DNA of 64,000 bases, taken from an uncultured Subdoligranulum sp. GTDB taxonomy: Bacteria > Bacillota > Clostridia > Oscillospirales > Ruminococcaceae. A program made the translations under genes and the position numbers. Numbering within the stretch: the stretch's first letter is position 1; each line of letters opens with the position of its first letter. The stretch is from positions 1 to 64,000 of the forward strand of contig CAJFFY010000006.1 in the NCBI GenBank assembly GCA_904374465.1, given 5' to 3'. The notes under the pieces were generated by a model. The model saw only the letters and a program-made list of their open reading frames with translations. It had not been told where the DNA came from and searched no databases. Below are positions 59,025 through 64,000 of the stretch, in pieces.

Positions 59025-60407
59025 ATGGCACAACTGTGGCAGGGCCGCGCCAGCAAGGCCGTCGACAGCCGTGTGAACGACTTCAACTCCTCCATCCGCT
59101 TTGACGCGCGGATGATCGAGCAGGACATCCAGGGCAGCCTGGCCCATTCCGCTATGCTGGGGCGGCAGGGCATCATCTCCGCCCAGGATGTGGAGGATAT
59201 CCACAAAGGTCTGCACGGCATTCTGGAGGACCTGCACAGCGGCGCGCTGGAAATTGACCCCGCCGCCGAGGATGTGCATACCTTCGTGGAACAGACCCTC
59301 ACCGCCCGGGTGGGGGATGCGGGCAAGCGGCTGCACACCGGTCGCAGCCGCAACGACCAGGTGGCGCTGGATCTGCGCCTCAACCTGCGGGAGGCTTCGG
59401 CCCATCTGCAGGGGCAGATCAAAGAACTGATTGAGACCATCTGCACCCAGGCCGCCAAGGGCGCCGACTACGTCATGCCCGGCTACACCCATCTGCAGCG
59501 GGCTCAGCCGGTCACCTTCGGCCACCAGCTCATGGCCTATGCCTGGATGCTGCTGCGGGACCTGGGCCGGATGCGGGACGCCACCGGCCGGATGGACGCC
59601 GAGTGCCCGCTGGGCTCCGGCGCGCTGGCCGGCACCACCTATCCGCTGGACCGGTTCTATACGGCACAGGAACTGGGCTTTGCCGCCCCCTGCGCCAACT
59701 CCATCGACGGCGTGTCCGACCGGGACTTCTGCATCGAACTGGGGGCGGCCATCGCCACCTGCATGATGCACCTCTCCCGCCTGTCCGAGGAGATCATCCT
59801 CTGGTGCAGCTGGGAGTTCAAGTTCATCGAGCTGGACGACGCCTTCACCACCGGTTCCTCCATCATGCCCCAGAAGAAGAACCCCGACGTCACCGAGCTG
59901 ATCCGCGGCAAGACCGGCCGTGTCTACGGTGACCTGAACACGCTGCTGGTCATGATGAAGGGCATCCCGCTGGCCTACGACAAGGACATGCAGGAGGACA
60001 AGGAGGCCATCTTTGACGCGGTGGACACGCTGGAGCTCTGCCTGCGCACCGTGACGCCCATGCTGGCCACCATGACCCCGCTGCCCGCCAATATGCGCCG
60101 GGCGGCGGCCAAGGGGTTCATCAATGCCACCGACTGTGCCGATTACCTGACCAAGAAGGGCATGCCCTTCCGGGACGCTTACAAGTGCACCGGCACCATG
60201 GTGGCGGCCTGCATCGCCGCCGACAAGACGCTGGAGGAACTGACGCTGGAGGAATTCAAACAGTACAGCGATCTTTTTGAGGAAGACGTCTACCAGGCCA
60301 TCGACCTGACCACCTGCTGCGAGGGCCGCACCAGCTACGGCGGCCCCACCAAGGCCAGTGTGCTCCAACAGATTGAACTGGTCAGGGAAAAACTGGCCGA
60401 CCAATAA
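59025..60407 (+). CDS. argH: Argininosuccinate lyase
   Basis: Splits argininosuccinate into arginine and fumarate. 460 residues of the fumarase/aspartase superfamily with HTGRSRNDQVALD, the His loop GYTHLQRAQPVTFGH and the signature GSSIMPQKKNPD. The ATG at 59025 follows GGGAGG and gives the expected MAQLWQGR N-terminus; an upstream ATG lies inside the hairpin. Confidence 0.97.
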   Translation: MAQLWQGRASKAVDSRVNDFNSSIRFDARMIEQDIQGSLAHSAMLGRQGIISAQDVEDIHKGLHGILEDLHSGALEIDPAAEDVHTFVEQTLTARVGDAGKRLHTGRSRNDQVALDLRLNLREASAHLQGQIKELIETICTQAAKGADYVMPGYTHLQRAQPVTFGHQLMAYAWMLLRDLGRMRDATGRMDAECPLGSGALAGTTYPLDRFYTAQELGFAAPCANSIDGVSDRDFCIELGAAIATCMMHLSRLSEEIILWCSWEFKFIELDDAFTTGSSIMPQKKNPDVTELIRGKTGRVYGDLNTLLVMMKGIPLAYDKDMQEDKEAIFDAVDTLELCLRTVTPMLATMTPLPANMRRAAAKGFINATDCADYLTKKGMPFRDAYKCTGTMVAACIAADKTLEELTLEEFKQYSDLFEEDVYQAIDLTTCCEGRTSYGGPTKASVLQQIELVREKLADQ

Positions 60408-60425
60408 ACAGAAACGGGTGTTTTT

Positions 60426-61367
60426 GTGGCAAAGTATAAGATTTTTGTGGACGGCTCGGCCGGTACCACGGGGCTGCGCATCGCCGACCGGCTGGCCGCG
60501 CGGCCGGAATTTGAAATCCTGAAGATTTCCGAGGCGGACCGCAAGGACGTCCACGCCCGGGCAGCGGTCATCAACGAGAGTGACCTCTCCTTCCTCTGCC
60601 TGCCGGACGACGCCGCCCGGGAGGTGGTGCCGCTGCTGCGGCCCGACGTGCGGGTGCTGGACACCTCCACCGCCCACCGCACCAGCCCCGACTGGCTGTA
60701 CGGCCTGCCGGAACTGGGTGTGACGCGGCAAAAGCTGCCCGCCGCCACCCGTGTGGCGGTGCCGGGCTGCCACGCCACCGGGTTCATCGCCCCGGTGGCG
60801 CCCCTGGTGGAAAAGGGGCTGCTGCCCAAAACCGCCCGGCTGAGCTGCTACAGCCTGACCGGCTACTCGGGCGGCGGCAAAAAGATGATCGCCGAGTATG
60901 AGGCCCCGCGGGAGAACGGGGCCCTCAACGCGCCGCGCCCCTATGGCCTGGCGCTCCACCACAAGCACCTGCCCGAAATGAAGGCCATCACGGGGTTGGA
61001 GTGTGCGCCCAACTTCGTGCCCATCGTGGCCGACTATTACGCGGGAATGGAGACGATGATCCCCCTGGACCTTGTGGCCCTGGGCCTGGACGCCCGGCAG
61101 GTGGCCGACGCGCTGGCGGCATACTACGCCGGGGCCAGGATGATCACGGTGCACCCCTTGTGCGAGGGGACGGACGGCGGCTTTTTGGCGGCCAACAAGC
61201 TGGCCGGGTCCGACCGGCTGGAGATCTTTTGCCTGGCCAACCCCGACGGCACCCAGATGCAGCTCATCAGCCTGTTCGACAACCTGGGCAAGGGCTCGTC
61301 GGGCGCGGCGGTACAGTGCATGAACCTGATGCTGGGATTGGACGAATGTGCGGGTCTGGCCCTGTAA
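60426..61367 (+). CDS. argC: N-acetyl-gamma-glutamyl-phosphate reductase (short form)
   Basis: NADPH reduction of N-acetylglutamyl phosphate to the semialdehyde. 313 residues, the compact type 2 form. N-terminal NADP motif FVDGSAGTTGLRIADRL, catalytic Cys in VPGCHATGF, then SLTGYSGGGKKMI and HHKHLPEM. The start is GTG at 60426 with only a weak ribosome site, 18 bases after argH, so some translational coupling is likely. Confidence 0.94.
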   Translation: MAKYKIFVDGSAGTTGLRIADRLAARPEFEILKISEADRKDVHARAAVINESDLSFLCLPDDAAREVVPLLRPDVRVLDTSTAHRTSPDWLYGLPELGVTRQKLPAATRVAVPGCHATGFIAPVAPLVEKGLLPKTARLSCYSLTGYSGGGKKMIAEYEAPRENGALNAPRPYGLALHHKHLPEMKAITGLECAPNFVPIVADYYAGMETMIPLDLVALGLDARQVADALAAYYAGARMITVHPLCEGTDGGFLAANKLAGSDRLEIFCLANPDGTQMQLISLFDNLGKGSSGAAVQCMNLMLGLDECAGLAL

Positions 61368-61404
61368 CCTGTTAGATCGTGGAAAGTGAGAGAGGAAAAC
61401 GAGC

Positions 61405-62631
61405 ATGGAAAGTTTTCAGTCTGTTGCGGGCGGCATCTGCGCCGCCAAAGGTTTTTCCGCCGCGGGGGTACACTGCGGCATCCGGCATAACCATTCCAAG
61501 CTGGACCTGGCGCTGATCAAGGCGGACGTGCGCTGTGCGGGCGCCGGCTGCTACACCACCAACAAGGTGTACGGTGCCCCCATCACGGTGGACCGGGAAC
61601 ACCTGCAGGACGGCTACGCCCAGGCCATTGTGGTCAACAGCGGCAACGCCAACACCTGCGCGCCGAACGGCATCCAGCTGGCAAAGGATACCTGTGACCT
61701 GGTGGCCAAGGCTTTGGGCATCGATGCCAACGACGTGCTGCCCGCCTCCACCGGCGTCATCGGCCAGGCCATGGAGCTGACCCCCTTTGTGACGGGCGTT
61801 CCCGCGGCCGCCGCCAAGCTGGAAGCCAGTGCGGCCGGCAGCCACGATGCCGCCACCGCCATCATGACCACCGACACCCACGCCAAGGAGTTCGCCGTGG
61901 AATTTTCCATCGACGGCAAACCCTGCCGCATCGGTGCCATTGCCAAAGGCTCCGGCATGATCCACCCCAACATGGCCACCATGCTGCTCTTCATGACCAC
62001 CGACGCCAAGGTGGAACCCGCCCTGCTGCAGAAGGCCCTTTCCACCGTGGTGCCCGCCACCTTCAACCAGATCTCGGTGGACGGCGACACCTCCACCAAC
62101 GATACCGTCCTGCTGCTGGCCTCCGGCCTGTCCGGCGCCGAAGTGCAGGCGGGCACCGCCGGCTACGACACCTTTGTGACGGCGCTGACCACCGTGGCCG
62201 AGCACCTCTGCCGTGAGCTGGCCGCCGACGGCGAGGGCGCCACCAAATTGCTGGAATGCACCGTCACCGGCGCGCCCGATCTGGCCACCGCCCGGGCGGT
62301 TTCCAAGAGCGTCATCCACTCCACCCTGTTCAAGGCCGCCATGTTCGGCGCCGACGCCAACTGGGGCCGGGTGCTCTGCGCCATCGGCTATACGCCGGGG
62401 GACTTCGACATCTCCAAGACTGCCGTGCGGCTCAAGAGCCGGGCGGGTGAGGTCTTTGTCTGCGAGAACGCTGCCTACCACCCCTACAGCGAGGAGGAGG
62501 CCGCCAAGGTCCTGAAGGAGGACGAGATCGAGATCCTCGTGGATCTGGGCTGCGGCGAAGCCACGGCCAAGGCCTGGGGCTGCGATTTGACCTACGACTA
62601 CGTCAAGATCAACGGCGACTACCGCACCTGA
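61405..62631 (+). CDS. argJ: Bifunctional glutamate N-acetyltransferase/amino-acid acetyltransferase
   Basis: Recycles the acetyl group from N-acetylornithine to glutamate. 408 residues; the proenzyme cleaves itself between Ala and Thr in MIHPNMATMLLF, which makes Thr the nucleophile of the beta chain. KGSGM before the site and the C-terminal DLTYDYVKINGDYRT are typical. GAGAGGAAA precedes the start. Whether it is mono- or bifunctional is not decidable; I see no separate argA here. Confidence 0.96.
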   Translation: MESFQSVAGGICAAKGFSAAGVHCGIRHNHSKLDLALIKADVRCAGAGCYTTNKVYGAPITVDREHLQDGYAQAIVVNSGNANTCAPNGIQLAKDTCDLVAKALGIDANDVLPASTGVIGQAMELTPFVTGVPAAAAKLEASAAGSHDAATAIMTTDTHAKEFAVEFSIDGKPCRIGAIAKGSGMIHPNMATMLLFMTTDAKVEPALLQKALSTVVPATFNQISVDGDTSTNDTVLLLASGLSGAEVQAGTAGYDTFVTALTTVAEHLCRELAADGEGATKLLECTVTGAPDLATARAVSKSVIHSTLFKAAMFGADANWGRVLCAIGYTPGDFDISKTAVRLKSRAGEVFVCENAAYHPYSEEEAAKVLKEDEIEILVDLGCGEATAKAWGCDLTYDYVKINGDYRT

Positions 62632-62651
62632 GAAGCGAGGGGAACACGGCG

Positions 62652-63506
62652 ATGAAAAACGAACAGATGGCGCTGCTGTTCAGCGAAGCAACGCCCTATA
62701 TCCAGAAATACCACGGCAAAACGCTGGTTATCAAGTACGGCGGCAATGCCATGGTCAACGATCAGCTCAAACTGGCCGTCATGAACGACCTGGTCACCCT
62801 GACGCTGCTGGGCGTCCGGGTCGTGCTGGTGCACGGCGGCGGCCCGGCCATCAACCAGATGCTCAAAAAAGTGGGCAAGGAGTCCAAATTCGTGGGCGGC
62901 CTGCGCTATACCGATAAAGAGACGATGGGCATTGTCCAGCAGGTGCTGGCGGGCCAGGTGAACAAGGACCTGGTGGCGCTGCTCAAGGGCCGCGGCGTGG
63001 GCCTGTGCGGTATGGACGGGCATATGATCACCTGTTCCCGCAAGGCCGATGTCGACCTCGGTTATGTCGGCGAGATCGAGCGGGTGGACACCACCCTGAT
63101 CGACCACCTGCTGGCGGACAGCTTCATTCCGGTCATCGCCACGGTGGGCATGGACAGCAACGGCGTGCCCTACAACATCAACGCCGACACCGCCGCCGCC
63201 GAGATCGCCATCGCCCTGCATGCCGAAAAGCTGGTCAGCATGACCGATATTGTGGGCCTGCTCTACGACAAGGACGACGAGTCCACCCTGATTCCCGAAG
63301 TGGAAGTCTCGGAAATCGAGGGCTACAAACAGGCCGGGGTCATCGCCGGCGGCATGCTGCCCAAGATCGAAGGCATGGCCGAAGCCATCTACAAGGGGGT
63401 CCACGAGGCCGTCATCATCGACGGCCGGGTGCCCCATTCCATTCTGCTGGAAATGTTCTCCGACCGCGGCGCCGGTACCATGTTCTACCGCCGCGGCAAC
63501 CGCTGA
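62652..63506 (+). CDS. argB: Acetylglutamate kinase
   Basis: Phosphorylates N-acetylglutamate. 284 residues, amino-acid kinase fold: VIKYGGNAMV, VLVHGGGPAINQML, the arginine-pathway segment GGLRYTDKETM and NINADTAAAEIA. An N-terminal helix of the arginine-sensitive hexameric form is present (about 20 residues before the kinase core), suggesting feedback inhibition. GAGGGGAAC precedes the start. Confidence 0.96.
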   Translation: MKNEQMALLFSEATPYIQKYHGKTLVIKYGGNAMVNDQLKLAVMNDLVTLTLLGVRVVLVHGGGPAINQMLKKVGKESKFVGGLRYTDKETMGIVQQVLAGQVNKDLVALLKGRGVGLCGMDGHMITCSRKADVDLGYVGEIERVDTTLIDHLLADSFIPVIATVGMDSNGVPYNINADTAAAEIAIALHAEKLVSMTDIVGLLYDKDDESTLIPEVEVSEIEGYKQAGVIAGGMLPKIEGMAEAIYKGVHEAVIIDGRVPHSILLEMFSDRGAGTMFYRRGNR

Positions 63507-63521
63507 AAGGAGGCGTGCATC

Positions 63522-64000
63522 ATGAATACCCAATCGATCAAAGCGCGGGACGATGCCCACGTCCTGCACACCTACGGCCGCAGCCCCGTGGCGCTGGTCA
63601 GCGGCAAGGGCATGGTGGCCACCGACGCCGAGGGCAAGCAGTATCTGGACTTCACCTCGGGCATCGGCGTCAACTGCCTGGGCTACTGCCACCCGGCCTG
63701 GGTGGCGGCGGTCACGGCCCAGGCAGGCACGCTGCAGCACACCTCCAACCTCTATTACACCGAGCCCTGCGGTGCCCTGGCAGAGGAACTCTGCCGCCGC
63801 ACCGGGCTGGATGCCGTCTTTTTCGGCAACTCCGGTGCCGAGGCCAACGAGGGTGCCATCAAGGCCGCCCGCAAATACAGCGTGGATACCTACGGCTCCG
63901 ACCGCAACAAGATGCTGACGCTGGTCAACTCCTTCCACGGCCGCACGCTGGCCACCCTGACCGCCACCGGTCAGGAGGTCTTCCACCACGATTTCGGACC
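63522..64000 (+). CDS. argD: Acetylornithine aminotransferase, 3' end beyond the window
   Basis: PLP class III aminotransferase; only the first 159 residues are inside the window. GRSPVALVSGKGMVATDAEGK, YLDFTSGIGVNCLGYCHP and the PLP phosphate loop FFGNSGAEANEGAIKAARKY are typical of ArgD. AAAGGAGG precedes the ATG at 63522, 15 bases after argB. The reaction makes N-acetylornithine from the ArgC product. Confidence 0.93.
   Translation, partial: MNTQSIKARDDAHVLHTYGRSPVALVSGKGMVATDAEGKQYLDFTSGIGVNCLGYCHPAWVAAVTAQAGTLQHTSNLYYTEPCGALAEELCRRTGLDAVFFGNSGAEANEGAIKAARKYSVDTYGSDRNKMLTLVNSFHGRTLATLTATGQEVFHHDFG

Noticed and set aside
1..64000. tRNA, rRNA, CRISPR array, prophage or insertion sequence
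   Set aside because: Reading both strands I found no tRNA arms with a CCA-type end, no regular spaced repeats, and no transposase, integrase or phage structural gene.

Overview
The window is GC-rich DNA from what looks like a gut Firmicute of the Oscillospiraceae/Ruminococcaceae type (Faecalibacterium, Gemmiger or Subdoligranulum-like). This is inferred from clear AAAGGAGG ribosome binding sites, sigma-A promoters, a CIRCE element, a BglG-type antiterminator with its RNA targets, TTTACA-type Pho boxes, a TGAATA-type arginine box and Clostridia-style polyamine genes. The species cannot be named from sequence alone. I saw no tRNA or rRNA gene, CRISPR array, integrase, transposase or phage module. 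Almost everything is dense chromosomal metabolism with 4-14 base gene overlaps.

Layout. 1-8.5 kb (minus strand): a zinc alcohol dehydrogenase; an alpha-glucan operon (lipoprotein binding protein, two permeases, LacI-type repressor, 4-alpha-glucanotransferase) behind a promoter with two LacI-type operators; and an AI-2E family transporter. 8.5-10.4 kb: a membrane-anchored Asp-box protein split by a one-base frameshift. 10.6-13.9 kb: a GlcT/LicT-type antiterminator and a three-domain glucose PTS permease, each preceded by an antiterminator/terminator RNA switch. 14-17 kb: a LarA-type racemase, a flavodoxin/ferredoxin protein and a CIRCE-controlled Hsp20. 17-23.5 kb: an unidentified, possibly structured leader RNA followed by a polyamine cluster (arginine decarboxylase, SpeE, agmatinase, CASDH, CANSDC). 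23.5-26.8 kb: a helical hypothetical protein, an orphan periplasmic-binding lipoprotein and a siroheme nitrite/sulfite reductase.

26.9-35.5 kb is a complete phosphate module. NptA-like transporter, PhoP and PhoR genes run left; pstS-pstC-pstA-pstB-phoU run right. The shared intergenic region carries phased Pho boxes facing both ways. PstS is circularly permuted. Next come a Nudix hydrolase, a TrmN6-like methyltransferase and a membrane protein.

37.9-54.5 kb is a cell-surface glycan cluster: GT4, GT2, GT11 (alpha-1,2-fucosyltransferase), GT6 (ABO-type), GT-C and GT-D-like enzymes and a Wzx flippase. A second promoter then serves a GT2, a sugar epimerase, a nucleotidyltransferase, a membrane-domain/APH-kinase fusion and a HAD phosphatase. 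The GT11 plus GT6 pair suggests a blood-group-like cap.

54.5-57.4 kb holds a class I amidotransferase-like hydrolase, a tiny cysteine-rich protein, a MYG1-family protein and a GIY-YIG/GNAT fusion. 57.6-64 kb is an arginine operon, argG-argH-argC-argJ-argB-argD (argD is cut by the window edge), with an ArgR box at the promoter. Arginine made here is also the substrate of the decarboxylase at 17.4 kb.
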